NCBI GenBank assembly: GCA_020171895.1
Contig: JAIVAN010000011.1
Span: 115,554 to 179,553 of the forward strand
Direction: 5' to 3'
DNA from: Bacillus timonensis
GTDB taxonomy: Bacteria; Bacillota; Bacilli; Bacillales; Bacillaceae_L
DNA: 64,000 nt
Part shown: positions 35,514 through 44,862 of the stretch, piece by piece
How the letters are laid out: each line of letters begins with the position of its first letter
How positions within the stretch are numbered: the stretch's first letter is position 1
The notes under the pieces: model-generated
What the model was told of the DNA's origin: nothing
The model's input: only the letters and a program-made list of their open reading frames with translations
The model's database searches: none
Position numbers and translations under genes: made by a program

Positions 35514-36548
35514 ATGGGAGATGAAATTTTAGCCATAACCGTGCTTTGGGGGTTTGTATTCATCTATGCCGTTATGGCTACAATGGACTTTGGAGCAGGA
35601 TTTTGGTCACTAGTCTATATTAATCGTGAAAAGACGAATGCGACGAATATCGCTAACCGCTACTTATCTCCTACATGGGAGGTAACGAATGTTTTTATTG
35701 TTGCGATTGTTGTTGCTTTAATTAGTTTTTTTCCTGGTGCTACCTATACATTAGGTACAGTGCTACTCATTCCAGGAAGCATCATTATCTTATTGTTAGC
35801 TTTACGAAGTGGATTTTTAGTTTTCTCACACATCGCAAAAGATTATCGAAAAGGATTAACGTATGTATCAGGGATCACTGGCGTTTTAATCCCCGGTCTC
35901 TTAATTAGTGTGTTACCAATAACCCATGGTGGATTTATTAAGGTAGAAAATGGGGTTGAAAAACTACAGTTAGCTGAGCTATTTAGTAGCCCCAATGCGT
36001 ATGCCTTTATTGGATTTGCAATTACGAGCACACTTTTTCTATCTTCTTTATTGTTAGCAGACTATTCAAATGTAGCTGGAGAAGGTGAAGCCTATACAAT
36101 ATATCGTCGTGATGCGCTAATTCTAGGACCTATTTCCCTTTTCATGGCATTTTTAATCATGTTAACACTAAGAAATGAGGCTACATGGATATATGAAAAT
36201 ATGCTAACGTATAAGCTTTGGTTAATTGGTTCAGTCTTTATGTTCTTTGTTGCAGGTGCGGCACTATATCTACCATCAAGAAAACAAAAGATTAAGGGCA
36301 TGCCTCGATTAGCAGTTATTGCTGTAACCATCCAATATTTATTAGCAAGCTATGCTTACGGAAGAGCTCATCTACCATATATCGTTTATCCAAACGTCAC
36401 GATTGAATCTGGGTTTACAGATCCTGCATCATTTCGGGCATTGTTTGCTTCCTATATCGTTGGATTTATTATTTTATTTCCTGGTTTCATTTACTTTTGG
36501 AAGCTTTTTATGAAAGATACTCGTTATATTAAACAAAAAGAATCTTGA
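35514..36548 (+). CDS. ythB: Cytochrome bd-type oxidase subunit II
   Basis: A 344-residue membrane subunit with eight or so helices and the family N-terminus LWGFVFIYAVMATMDFGAGFW (about residues 11-31). It pairs with YthA to form the oxidase. The gap to ythA is 25 bases with a GGGGTG ribosome site, so they form an operon. No cydCD assembly genes follow. Length is normal. Confidence 0.92.
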   Translation: MGDEILAITVLWGFVFIYAVMATMDFGAGFWSLVYINREKTNATNIANRYLSPTWEVTNVFIVAIVVALISFFPGATYTLGTVLLIPGSIIILLLALRSGFLVFSHIAKDYRKGLTYVSGITGVLIPGLLISVLPITHGGFIKVENGVEKLQLAELFSSPNAYAFIGFAITSTLFLSSLLLADYSNVAGEGEAYTIYRRDALILGPISLFMAFLIMLTLRNEATWIYENMLTYKLWLIGSVFMFFVAGAALYLPSRKQKIKGMPRLAVIAVTIQYLLASYAYGRAHLPYIVYPNVTIESGFTDPASFRALFASYIVGFIILFPGFIYFWKLFMKDTRYIKQKES

Positions 36549-36647
36549 GTTTATGGAACGAAAGCACAAATTTTTATAAGTAAATTTCATAAAACAATTT
36601 AAACGAGAGAAACTATAAAGGAATAATTTGTATAAGGGGGTTGTCAA

Positions 36648-36836
36648 ATGAGTAAAGAGAGCTTAATAAATTCATTTATGAAAGAGGTTCAACATTCAAA
36701 TGAGGAAAGTTTTCCAATTTACGTTGATTCCTTCACTAATATTTGGGAATATGAGTACGGTTCTCTTGATGATATTCCAAGCACTGTAGATGATTTGATT
36801 GCACATAGGGCAGTTGAGCTTGGGCTAATTGATTAA
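36648..36836 (+). CDS. Hypothetical small acidic protein, 62 aa
   Basis: A short acidic cytoplasmic protein (MSKESLINSFMKEVQHSN...; tail AHRAVELGLID). AAGGGGG lies eight bases before ATG and a shared terminator follows. It sits 100 bases after ythB and could be read from the same transcript. No family recognised; there are no cysteines or membrane segments. Confidence 0.68.
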   Translation: MSKESLINSFMKEVQHSNEESFPIYVDSFTNIWEYEYGSLDDIPSTVDDLIAHRAVELGLID

Positions 36837-36873
36837 TTCCTCTTTGAAATTTACTAACAAGAATTAAGACATA

Positions 36874-36911
36874 TAAAGCAGACTTAGCAATTTATGCTAA
36901 GTCTGTTTTAT
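36874..36911. terminator. Bidirectional terminator
   Basis: AAGCAGACTTAGC pairs with GCTAAGTCTGTTT around AATTTAT. It serves the 62-residue gene and mntD, whose stop codon is inside it. Confidence 0.85.
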
Positions 36912-37798
36912 AGTGAAGGTTCATTTACTTTTATTTTTCTTCGTAAAATCCATCGCGCAATCATGCCGTATCGAGGAGATAAAAAGAAGGTTAGCGCAAA
37001 AATAATACCTGCACAACTAGCCATGGCACCTGAGATTGATACATTTAATAAAAGTGCACAATAGTAGCCTGCGACGGCAGAAAGTGCACCCACTAGAGCA
37101 CTTATGATAATCATCGTACTTAAACGATCCGTTAACAAATATGCTGTCGCTCCCGGAACGATTAACATTGCAACAACCAAGATGGCTCCTACACTATCAA
37201 ATGAAGCAACAGTTGAAATAGAAAGCATACCCATTAATAAATAGTGAATAAATACGACAGGGATTCCGATTGCTACCGCCATATGAGGATCAAAGGAACT
37301 TATCTTAATTTCTTTATAAAAAAGACCAATTAAGATTAAGTTGACAGCCAGGACAGATCCGAGCATCCAAACAGCTTTAGGCCCCAGATTATATCCATTC
37401 CATTGTAAGGTATCAAACGGTATAAAGGTAATTTCCCCCATAAGAGCATGATCCGCATCTAAATGAACGTCACCTGCAAACAAAGACAATAGAATAACGG
37501 CAAAAGCGAACAATGATGTAAAAACAACCCCGATTGCGGCATCTGACTGTACGCCACTACTATCTAATAATTGAACAAAGAGGGCCGTTAATAAACCAAC
37601 AATCGTTGCTCCTATTAACATATACACTCCATCTAAACTATGACTAACTAAATACGCTCCAACAATCCCCAGTAGTACAGTGTGACTAATTGCATCAGCT
37701 AACATCGCCATTTTTCGTAAAATGAGAAAACAACCAATGATTCCACATGTAATTCCAACTAGAGCACCGGTTAATATAATCCAAGCTTCATAGCTCAT
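36908..37798 (-). CDS. mntD: Manganese ABC transporter permease MntD
   Basis: A 296-residue ABC-3 family permease with about eight helices. The N-terminal GITCGIIGCFLILRKMAMLADAISHTVL block (residues 15-42 area) includes the coupling element shared with MntC. It overlaps mntC by 11 bases and is the last gene of mntABCD. It forms a heterodimer with MntC for Mn(II) import. Confidence 0.93.
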   Translation of the reverse strand: MSYEAWIILTGALVGITCGIIGCFLILRKMAMLADAISHTVLLGIVGAYLVSHSLDGVYMLIGATIVGLLTALFVQLLDSSGVQSDAAIGVVFTSLFAFAVILLSLFAGDVHLDADHALMGEITFIPFDTLQWNGYNLGPKAVWMLGSVLAVNLILIGLFYKEIKISSFDPHMAVAIGIPVVFIHYLLMGMLSISTVASFDSVGAILVVAMLIVPGATAYLLTDRLSTMIIISALVGALSAVAGYYCALLLNVSISGAMASCAGIIFALTFFLSPRYGMIARWILRRKIKVNEPSL

Positions 37799-39143
37799 TT
37801 GTCCGTTGCCCCCCTTTTTTGTACTTCATCTGTTTGTTATTGACAGCACTTAAAATATTGATCACCTGTGGCTCACAGTTATAACGTGTTAACAAAGCTT
37901 TCAATTCCCCTAATACATCTGTTGGGATTTCTAAAATATTTGAACTAGCACTATCTTTAAGGTTTAAATGTGCATATTTCATTTCATTCATTAAATACAT
38001 TTCAAATAAACGGTTCTTTAATGTAATTTCATGCGAAATATTGATGCCTTTTTCTGTAAGCATCCACGTATTATCTGCCACATTACTGATAATTCCCTCT
38101 ACTTGCAATAGATAGAGCTGTTTCCTCAGATTTCCTTGTTTTAAAGATCTTCTCTTCAAGATTTGCTGTTCTGAAAAATGTAGCTTATGGCTACTATTTT
38201 TCATCATTAATCGATCCTCTATCACGTCATAAATTGTTTGTATAACTTGTTCTCTAGCTGTAATTTTACGAACTCGATAATGTCTAACTGCTTTTGAAAG
38301 AAGTCCTCTTTGTGGAGCAAATAAGAGCGATATAAGAAACATAATCGTAGCTGCCATGATGATAAGAGGTCCTGTCGGCATTCCTCTTGTTATCGTACTT
38401 AATAACGTTCCTAATACTCCTGATGTAGCACCTATACCACCCGCAATTAGGACCATTCGGTCAAGCCTTTCTGTCCAGTACCTAGCTGCAATGGCTGGTG
38501 TGATTAACATCGCTGCCATCAAAATAACTCCAACTGCCTGTAAACCTACTACAACTGCTCCAACAATTAATGTCATCAGTAAAGAATTTAGAATTCCAGT
38601 TGGAAGTCCTATTCCTTTAGCAAATTGTGGATCAAATGTGAGTAGCTTAAGCTCTTTAAAAAGGAGAAAAGTAATAATAAGAAGCGTAATAGCAACACCA
38701 CTAATAATTTTTACATCAAGTCCCACTAATGATGCCGCTTGCCCGAAGATAAAATCATCAAGACCACTTTGGTTTCCACTAAAGTTGTGGTTAATCAACG
38801 TTAACAATGTGATACCAAATCCAAAAAATACAGATAGTACTAACCCGATCGAAGTATCCTCTTTTATCCGCGAGTATTTAACAATCGCATGAATAAAGTA
38901 TGTTGCAACTAACCCCGCTAGCGCCGCTCCAACCATGAACCAAGTCATTGACTTAGCCCCATATAATAAAAATGCAATACAAATTCCAGGTAGTGCAGCA
39001 TGTGCCATTGCGTCACCAATCAAACTTTGCTTTCTTAAAAGGGCAAAGCTTCCTAATACACCACTAGCTAACCCAAGTAACAGAGTGCCCATAACAACCC
39101 ATTGAGTATTTGCGTCTGAAAGTAAAGAGATGAGTGTATTCAT
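37788..39143 (-). CDS. mntC: Manganese ABC transporter permease MntC with C-terminal DtxR-like domain
   Basis: A 451-residue protein. Residues 1-285 form an ABC-3 permease (GVLGSFALLRKQSLIGDAMAHA near residue 29). Residues from about 300 to 440 resemble the winged-helix and dimerisation parts of DtxR/MntR-type repressors (LYLLQVEGIISNVADNTWML; LTEKGINISHEI). Such fusions are known in MntC/TroC homologues, including B. subtilis. Whether the tail senses metal and gates transport, or binds anything, is unresolved. The gene overlaps mntD by 11 bases. Confidence 0.93.
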   Translation of the reverse strand: MNTLISLLSDANTQWVVMGTLLLGLASGVLGSFALLRKQSLIGDAMAHAALPGICIAFLLYGAKSMTWFMVGAALAGLVATYFIHAIVKYSRIKEDTSIGLVLSVFFGFGITLLTLINHNFSGNQSGLDDFIFGQAASLVGLDVKIISGVAITLLIITFLLFKELKLLTFDPQFAKGIGLPTGILNSLLMTLIVGAVVVGLQAVGVILMAAMLITPAIAARYWTERLDRMVLIAGGIGATSGVLGTLLSTITRGMPTGPLIIMAATIMFLISLLFAPQRGLLSKAVRHYRVRKITAREQVIQTIYDVIEDRLMMKNSSHKLHFSEQQILKRRSLKQGNLRKQLYLLQVEGIISNVADNTWMLTEKGINISHEITLKNRLFEMYLMNEMKYAHLNLKDSASSNILEIPTDVLGELKALLTRYNCEPQVINILSAVNNKQMKYKKGGQRTNEL

Positions 39144-39155
39144 TTCAATTCACTC

Positions 39156-39905
39156 CTAATTTTGACCTATCATTGCGTTTCCTTGGTCTAAAAATGCTAA
39201 ACGTCCACCATAAGTCTTTTGTAAGTTTTCAATTGTAAACACTTCATCTGTTGGACCGATCGCAATCATTCTCATGTTTAAAAGTAACACTTCATCAAAA
39301 TACTCTTTAACAGTTTGCAAGTCATGATGGACGACTAGTACTGTTTTCCCTTGATTTTTCAATTCATTTAACAAGGAAATAATCGCTTTTTCGGTCGCTG
39401 CATCTACACCGACAAAAGGTTCATCCATGAAGTAAACTGTCGCGTCTTGTGCTAATGCTCTCGCCAAGAATACCCTTTGTTGCTGCCCGCCTGACAGCTG
39501 ACTAATTTGTCGGTCTGCATAATCTTTCATCCCTACTTTTTCTAAACATGAAAGTGCAAACTGTACATCTTTCTTGCCTGGTCGTTTAAACCAGCCAATG
39601 TGACCATATCGTCCCATTAATACAACATCGAGTGCATTCGTAGGAAAATCCCAATCTACCGATCCTCTCTGAGGTACATATCCCACTAACTTGCGCTGTT
39701 TACTATAAGATTTACCATAGATTGAAACCTCACCGGATGCCTTCGGGATCAATCCTAAAATCGCTTTGATCAAAGTTGATTTACCTGCCCCATTTGGTCC
39801 AATAATCCCAATTAACTTTCCTTCTGGAACTGTGAAACTTATATCCTGTAAAACTGGTTTTCTATGATAAGCAACCGTGATATTCTCAACCTTTACGGGT
39901 TCCAT
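39156..39905 (-). CDS. mntB: Manganese ABC transporter ATP-binding protein
   Basis: A 249-residue ATPase. Walker A GPNGAGKS (about residues 35-42), signature LSGGQQQR, Walker B TVYFMDEPFVGVD and the switch histidine in VVHHDL are present. It lies 12 bases before mntC and 53 bases after mntA. It drives Mn(II) uptake with MntC-MntD. Confidence 0.95.
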   Translation of the reverse strand: MEPVKVENITVAYHRKPVLQDISFTVPEGKLIGIIGPNGAGKSTLIKAILGLIPKASGEVSIYGKSYSKQRKLVGYVPQRGSVDWDFPTNALDVVLMGRYGHIGWFKRPGKKDVQFALSCLEKVGMKDYADRQISQLSGGQQQRVFLARALAQDATVYFMDEPFVGVDAATEKAIISLLNELKNQGKTVLVVHHDLQTVKEYFDEVLLLNMRMIAIGPTDEVFTIENLQKTYGGRLAFLDQGNAMIGQN

Positions 39906-39958
39906 CCTTACGACCTCCTAAAAGGTAGTCATGGCTGACTACCTTTAAATTTACCGGT

Positions 39959-40876
39959 TTATTTCAATGAATCAACAATCGTGTCGATATTATGCTTATA
40001 CATCCCTACATACGTGCCTTCTTCTGTTCCTTCTTTACCCATTGCATCTGAAAACAATTCTCCGCCAATTGATACTTCATGCTGTTTCTTTTTTGCACCT
40101 TCTACAACTGCATTAATTGATTTATCAGAGATACTGCTTTCAACAAACACTGCTTTAATTTTTTTATCTACAAGTACATCTACTAATGTTTGAACATCTT
40201 TTAACCCGTACTCACTGTCAGTGCTCAAACCTTGAAGCCCTAAAACTTCAAATCCATAAGCATTTCCGAAATAACTAAATGCGTCATGAGCTGTTACAAG
40301 TACTCGGCTTTCTTCCGGGATTTCTTTTATTCTATTTTCTGCATAGGCTTTTAGTTCCTGTAATTCTTTTAGATATGCTTCAGTATTAGCTTTATATGCA
40401 TCTGCATTTTTACCATCTACCTCAATAAGAGTATCTCTTACTGCCTCTACTGCATACGTCCAAAGATCGATATCAAACCAAATATGAGGGTCATGTGCTT
40501 TACTATCTTCAGGATCCCCTAATAACAATTCCTTTGGTACACTTTCTCCAACCGCAACAATCTTCTTATCTAGCTTTTCAAAAATCTCTCCCATCTTGCC
40601 TTCAAGATGTAATCCATTATAAAAAATGACATCAGCGCTGCTTAGCTTTTTAATATCTCCTTGAGAAGCCTGATACAAGTGTGGATCAACCCCAGGGCCC
40701 ATAAGTGATTGAACCTCAACATGCTCTCCACCTACGTTTTTAACAATATCCGCGATTTGACCAATTGTTGTCGTAACTACTAATCTATCTTCATCTTTAG
40801 ACGCAGAATTACTACTACACCCCACACTAACTGCTAACATTAAACCTACAAGAATTACTAAAAATTTTTTAATCAT
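39959..40876 (-). CDS. mntA: Manganese-binding lipoprotein
   Basis: A 305-residue cluster-A-I binding protein with lipobox SVGC (cysteine near residue 19). Metal ligands fit the Mn branch: His in GVDPHLYQ, His in DPHIWFD, Glu in the FVESS segment and Asp near GGELFSDAM. No histidine-rich loop is present, unlike the zinc receptor at 33043. ATG at 40876 follows AAGGAGG by eight bases; the ten codons before it are not used. First gene of mntABCD, with an MntR-like box between promoter and start. Confidence 0.94.
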   Translation of the reverse strand: MIKKFLVILVGLMLAVSVGCSSNSASKDEDRLVVTTTIGQIADIVKNVGGEHVEVQSLMGPGVDPHLYQASQGDIKKLSSADVIFYNGLHLEGKMGEIFEKLDKKIVAVGESVPKELLLGDPEDSKAHDPHIWFDIDLWTYAVEAVRDTLIEVDGKNADAYKANTEAYLKELQELKAYAENRIKEIPEESRVLVTAHDAFSYFGNAYGFEVLGLQGLSTDSEYGLKDVQTLVDVLVDKKIKAVFVESSISDKSINAVVEGAKKKQHEVSIGGELFSDAMGKEGTEEGTYVGMYKHNIDTIVDSLK

Positions 40877-40909
40877 TTCTTCTTCCTCCTTTTTAGTCCA
40901 AGCCACAAA

Positions 40910-40928
40910 AGTTTCCTAAGGGCAAATT
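40910..40928 (-). promoter_or_regulatory. MntR box, proximal
   Basis: The minus-strand sequence TTTGCCCTTAGGAAACT closely matches the B. subtilis MntR operator TTTGCCTTAAGGAAACT. It lies 34-52 bases upstream of the mntA start, in the likely 5' UTR or start-point region, where Mn-loaded MntR would repress. Confidence 0.85.
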
Positions 40929-41033
40929 TTAAGGTAAAAAAATATTTATGAATGATAATAAAACTTTATGAAGCAATGTTGTAATTGGTGACACTTTTTT
41001 CATAACCACATTAGTTTTGTACACCTTTTAAAA

Positions 41034-41052
41034 AGTTTCCTTAGTACAAAAT
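41034..41052 (-). promoter_or_regulatory. MntR-like box, distal
   Basis: ATTTTGTACTAAGGAAACT on the minus strand keeps the AAGGAAACT half and the TTTG half, with a changed centre. It lies 125 bases upstream of the proximal box. Weaker match. Confidence 0.55.
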
Positions 41053-41143
41053 TTAAAGCCTAACGAAAATTTTGTCAACAAAAATCTCTCGACAAAAATA
41101 AAAAAGAATGAATGTATCATTCCTTTTGAATTGATTTTTCAAA

Positions 41144-41310
41144 CGCTAAATATACGACACTTAACTTGGGGTGTTAACCTTCGTTGCAGGAACCTCGCTT
41201 TCCGCGAGGCGCTCCTGGAGTCTCCTCGGCTTTTGCCTGTGGGGTCTCCAGTCCATCGCATCTCCCTCTGGAGTCTCGGTTCCTTCCACTTCGGTTACAC
41301 GCATGGATTA
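41144..41310 (-). repeat. Interspersed structured repeat, copy A7
   Basis: Short copy lacking the outer left arm. Stems AGGAACC/GGTTCCT and CTGGAG/CTCCAG are kept, with an altered GAGG/CCTC stem. It lies between the mntA control region and the 3' end of menC, and with the two MntR boxes explains most of the 460-base gap. Confidence 0.88.
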
Positions 41311-41341
41311 CATATCATCAAAAATCAAGGGGTAGCCCTCT

Positions 41342-42445
41342 TTAAAAGCTCTTTTTAGACTTCGTAATTTGTTCCAAAAACTGTCTATTCACCTTGTATC
41401 CAAGTCCAATTTCTGTAGGTACTTCAATCTTACCACCCTGCACTTGTACCTCCGGAATAATTACATCTTGTTCCCAATATCTGCTTGATGCAGAAATATC
41501 ACCAGGAATCGTAAAATTCTCAAGTGAAGCTAAAGCAATATTTTGAGCTCTTGATATACCAGTTTCTAACATACCACCACACCATACAGGCACATGATGA
41601 TTTAAGCATAAATCATGAATCTTCACCGCTTCTGTTAATCCACCAACTCGACCACTTTTAATATTAATTACCTTACAACTCCCTAACTCAATTGCCTTTC
41701 TAGCATCATCATAACTAGTAATGCTCTCGTCTAAGCAAATAGGTGTCTGAAGCTCTTTCTGAAGTTTCGCATGATCAATGATATCATCACTTTCAAGCGG
41801 TTGTTCAATCATCAATAATCCAAACTGATCTAAAGCCTGAAGATTCTTAACTAAATTTAAAGAATAAGCTGAGTTTGCATCAGCCATAAGGGGCAAATGA
41901 GGGAACGTTTGACGAATTACTTTTATAACTTCCAAGTCCTTACCTGGTTCAATTTTAACCTTTACTCGTTTATATCCTTCGTTCACGTAAGCACCAATCG
42001 TCTTCAACACTGTTTCCATCGAGCCCATACCAACGACGACTCCAGATTCAATGTTTTTTTTCGTTCCGCCGAGTGCGGTGGCAAGTGATATTCCCTTCCT
42101 TTGAGCATAGATATCCCACAGAGCACCCTCTATCGCTGCCTTTGCCATGTTATTTCTTTTTAATTTATAAGAAATTTCTTCTGCAAATTGAGAAGGATGA
42201 TCAAAAGTCATACTTAAAACAATAGGTGCAATAAAATCCTCAATCATATGCCAGCATGTTTTTATTGTTTCTTCAGTGTACCAGGGCGAGGAAAAAGCAA
42301 CTACCTCTCCCCACCCAATTCTTCCATCCTCATCTTCTATTTCAACTAAGATGCTCTCTCTCTCTTTAACCGTTCCAATACTTGAGACAAAAGGTGTAAC
42401 AAGAGTTAACCCTATTAAGTGGAGCGTAACTTTTTTTATTTTCAA
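41342..42445 (-). CDS. menC: o-Succinylbenzoate synthase
   Basis: A 367-residue enolase-superfamily enzyme that dehydrates SHCHC to o-succinylbenzoate in menaquinone synthesis. Catalytic lysines lie in KVKIEPG (near 163) and NIKSGRVGG (near 264), and metal ligands in MADANSAY, MIEQPLE and CLDES. Bacillus MenC proteins often also racemise N-acylamino acids. TTG start, with GGGGGA seven bases upstream. It follows menE by 14 bases and is the end of a menEC unit. Confidence 0.94.
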   Translation of the reverse strand: MKIKKVTLHLIGLTLVTPFVSSIGTVKERESILVEIEDEDGRIGWGEVVAFSSPWYTEETIKTCWHMIEDFIAPIVLSMTFDHPSQFAEEISYKLKRNNMAKAAIEGALWDIYAQRKGISLATALGGTKKNIESGVVVGMGSMETVLKTIGAYVNEGYKRVKVKIEPGKDLEVIKVIRQTFPHLPLMADANSAYSLNLVKNLQALDQFGLLMIEQPLESDDIIDHAKLQKELQTPICLDESITSYDDARKAIELGSCKVINIKSGRVGGLTEAVKIHDLCLNHHVPVWCGGMLETGISRAQNIALASLENFTIPGDISASSRYWEQDVIIPEVQVQGGKIEVPTEIGLGYKVNRQFLEQITKSKKSF

Positions 42446-42459
42446 AGAAGGTCCCCCAT

Positions 42460-43917
42460 TTACAAAAGATCAATTAACTTACGTCGAAGTAATTTATTTG
42501 AGGCATTTCTTGGTAACTCAGACACGAAATAAATAGACCTTGGCACTTTATATTTCGCTAACTTCTCTTTGCAGAAATCGATAATTTCATCTTCAGAGAG
42601 GTCTTGTCCACTCACAATAAATGCTGCTGGAACCTGACCCCATGTAGCATCCTGCAATCCAGTAACACCTGCATCTTTAACTTTTGGATGCGATAAAAGA
42701 ATACTTTCAATTTCAGCCGGATACACATTCTCTCCTCCAGAAACAATTAAGTCCGACCTTCTATCTAAAACAAATAGAAACCCTTCTTCATCCACAAAAC
42801 CAATATCACCCGTGTAAAACCAGCCATCCTTAAACTCTTTTTCAGTCTCAACATTCCTTTGGTAGTAACCTTTCATCACATTTGGGCCTTTTACAACAAT
42901 CTCTCCTTCTTCATAAGGGGAAAGCAATTCTCCATCTTTTTCTATTTTAAGCTGTGCAGGGAATAAGGGCTTACCAGCCGAACCTATCTTTTTCATACTA
43001 TATTCGGGTGAAAGAGTTACAATTTGTGAAGCTGTTTCTGTCATTCCATACGTTTGATAAACTGGAATAGAACGTTCCAGACATTCTTCTAACAATGGGA
43101 GAGGAGCAGGTCCTCCTCCTAGCAGCATACACCGAAAAGTAGAGGGGTATTTGTCTTTATCCAATTCCTGAATCATTTTAGTAAGCATCGCACTTACAAC
43201 GGACATGATGGTAACACCGTGATACTTAATCGCTTCATTTGCTTTTATTGGATTGAATCCATAATGGACGAAAACAGGCATCCCATATATTACACTTCTA
43301 TTCAGAATAGACAGGCCACTAATATGAAAAAATGGAACAGCCGCTAACCAGCAATCTTCTTCATATAATCCCATATTTAGCGCGGATCCAATTGCACTCC
43401 ACCAGTGATTCCCATATGTTTGCAAGACACCTTTAGGTGCTCCAGTTGTACCAGATGTGTACATAATTGTATCTGTTTCATTGAGAGAAAAATTTTCTTG
43501 CAAAGAGAAAACCCCATCCTCAAGTAGAGGAACTTCCTCTCTTAATAGTACTTTAGTTGATAGATTTTGAATTAAAGGAAGAAAAGTATTCTCAGTCAAT
43601 AAAAAAACACTATTTGAATCCGATAGTTGGTAGGATAATTCATGCTTGCTTAGTCGAGTATTTATTAAAACTGTTACAGCACCTATATATTTTAACGCGT
43701 GTATAAAGAAAACCATTTCAACACTGTTATTCATCAACACAGCTACATGATCTTGTTTCTTAACACCTGCGCAGGACAATTTTTTCGCGAGTAAAAAAGC
43801 CTTCTCATGTAATTCTTTAAAAGTCATGGATAAGTCTTCTGTTTTTAATGCTATTCGATTTGGTGTCAAAAAGGCTCTGTTCTTTAGCCAGTTAGGCATC
43901 TCTTGTATGTCATTCAT
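42460..43917 (-). CDS. menE: o-Succinylbenzoate-CoA ligase
   Basis: A 485-residue adenylate-forming ligase activating o-succinylbenzoate with CoA. The P-loop MYTSGTTGAPKGV (about residues 151-163), the YGMTETAS motif and the hinge/YTGDIG segment are intact. GAGGGAAG precedes ATG. It is separated from menB by a terminator, so menEC is expressed apart from menFDHB unless readthrough occurs. Confidence 0.95.
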   Translation of the reverse strand: MNDIQEMPNWLKNRAFLTPNRIALKTEDLSMTFKELHEKAFLLAKKLSCAGVKKQDHVAVLMNNSVEMVFFIHALKYIGAVTVLINTRLSKHELSYQLSDSNSVFLLTENTFLPLIQNLSTKVLLREEVPLLEDGVFSLQENFSLNETDTIMYTSGTTGAPKGVLQTYGNHWWSAIGSALNMGLYEEDCWLAAVPFFHISGLSILNRSVIYGMPVFVHYGFNPIKANEAIKYHGVTIMSVVSAMLTKMIQELDKDKYPSTFRCMLLGGGPAPLPLLEECLERSIPVYQTYGMTETASQIVTLSPEYSMKKIGSAGKPLFPAQLKIEKDGELLSPYEEGEIVVKGPNVMKGYYQRNVETEKEFKDGWFYTGDIGFVDEEGFLFVLDRRSDLIVSGGENVYPAEIESILLSHPKVKDAGVTGLQDATWGQVPAAFIVSGQDLSEDEIIDFCKEKLAKYKVPRSIYFVSELPRNASNKLLRRKLIDLL

Positions 43918-43962
43918 TACTACTTCCCTCTTTTATTCATACATTTATATTAATTAGTATAA

Positions 43963-43999
43963 CAAAAAACAGTTTGATGATAATCATCAAACTGTTTTG
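43963..43999 (-). terminator. Terminator between menB and menE
   Basis: AACAGTTTGATGAT pairs with ATCATCAAACTGTT with almost no loop, followed by TTTTTTGTT on the minus strand. Confidence 0.85.
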
Positions 44000-44007
44000 A
44001 ATTCTCC

Positions 44008-44826
44008 TTAAGGAAAACGAGGGAATTGCTTGAAATCTGGTGTGCGCTTTTCTTTAAATGCGTCACGACCTTCTTTTGCCTCTTCAGTTGTATAATAAAG
44101 TAGGGTAGCATCTCCTGCAAATTGCTGAATACCAGCTAGTCCATCAGTATCAGCATTGAATGCTGCCTTCAAGAAACGCAGTGCAGTAGGGCTCTTTTCA
44201 AGAATTTCCTCACACCATTTTACTGTTTCTTCTTCTAATTGATCTAGTGGAACAACCGTATTTACTAGGCCCATATCCAATGCTTCCTGTGCATTGTATT
44301 GGCGACATAGGAACCAAATCTCTCTAGCTTTCTTATGTCCAACAATACGTGCTAAATAGCCTGAACCATAACCAGCATCAAAGCTACCCACTTTTGGTCC
44401 TGTTTGACCAAAGATCGCATTATCTGCCGCAATTGTTAAATCACAAACGATATGTAAAACATGTCCGCCACCAATTGCATAGCCTGAAACCATCGCAATA
44501 ACAGGCTTTGGAATTACACGGATTAGACGCTGAAGGTCTAATACATTTAGACGAGGAATTTCATCTTCTCCGACATATCCACCATGTCCTCGAACTCTTT
44601 GGTCCCCACCAGAACAGAATGCATCGTCACCTACTCCTGCTAAAACAATGACACCAATAGATGAATCATCTCTTGCATAAGCAAAAGCATCAATTAATTC
44701 CATTACCGTTTTTGGTCGAAAAGCATTTCTAACCTCTGGACGGTTAATGGAAATTTTAGCGATACCATTATACGTTTCGTAAAGAATATCTTCATAATTT
44801 CGTGCAGATACCCACTCAATTGCCAT
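44008..44826 (-). CDS. menB: 1,4-Dihydroxy-2-naphthoyl-CoA synthase
   Basis: A 272-residue crotonase-fold enzyme that closes the naphthoquinone ring. [15 protein letters not shown] (about residues 71-85) and [19 protein letters not shown] (about 121-139) are the oxyanion-hole and active-site segments of MenB. GGAGGCAA precedes ATG. It is the last gene of menFDHB. Confidence 0.96.
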   Translation of the reverse strand: MAIEWVSARNYEDILYETYNGIAKISINRPEVRNAFRPKTVMELIDAFAYARDDSSIGVIVLAGVGDDAFCSGGDQRVRGHGGYVGEDEIPRLNVLDLQRLIRVIPKPVIAMVSGYAIGGGHVLHIVCDLTIAADNAIFGQTGPKVGSFDAGYGSGYLARIVGHKKAREIWFLCRQYNAQEALDMGLVNTVVPLDQLEEETVKWCEEILEKSPTALRFLKAAFNADTDGLAGIQQFAGDATLLYYTTEEAKEGRDAFKEKRTPDFKQFPRFP

Positions 44827-44862
44827 TTTATTGCCTCCTTCATTTTTGTTTATGTCGATTTC

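Noticed and set aside
41131..41358. Open frame of 75 codons between mntA and menC
   Set aside because: It is produced by repeat A7 and overlaps the menC 3' end.
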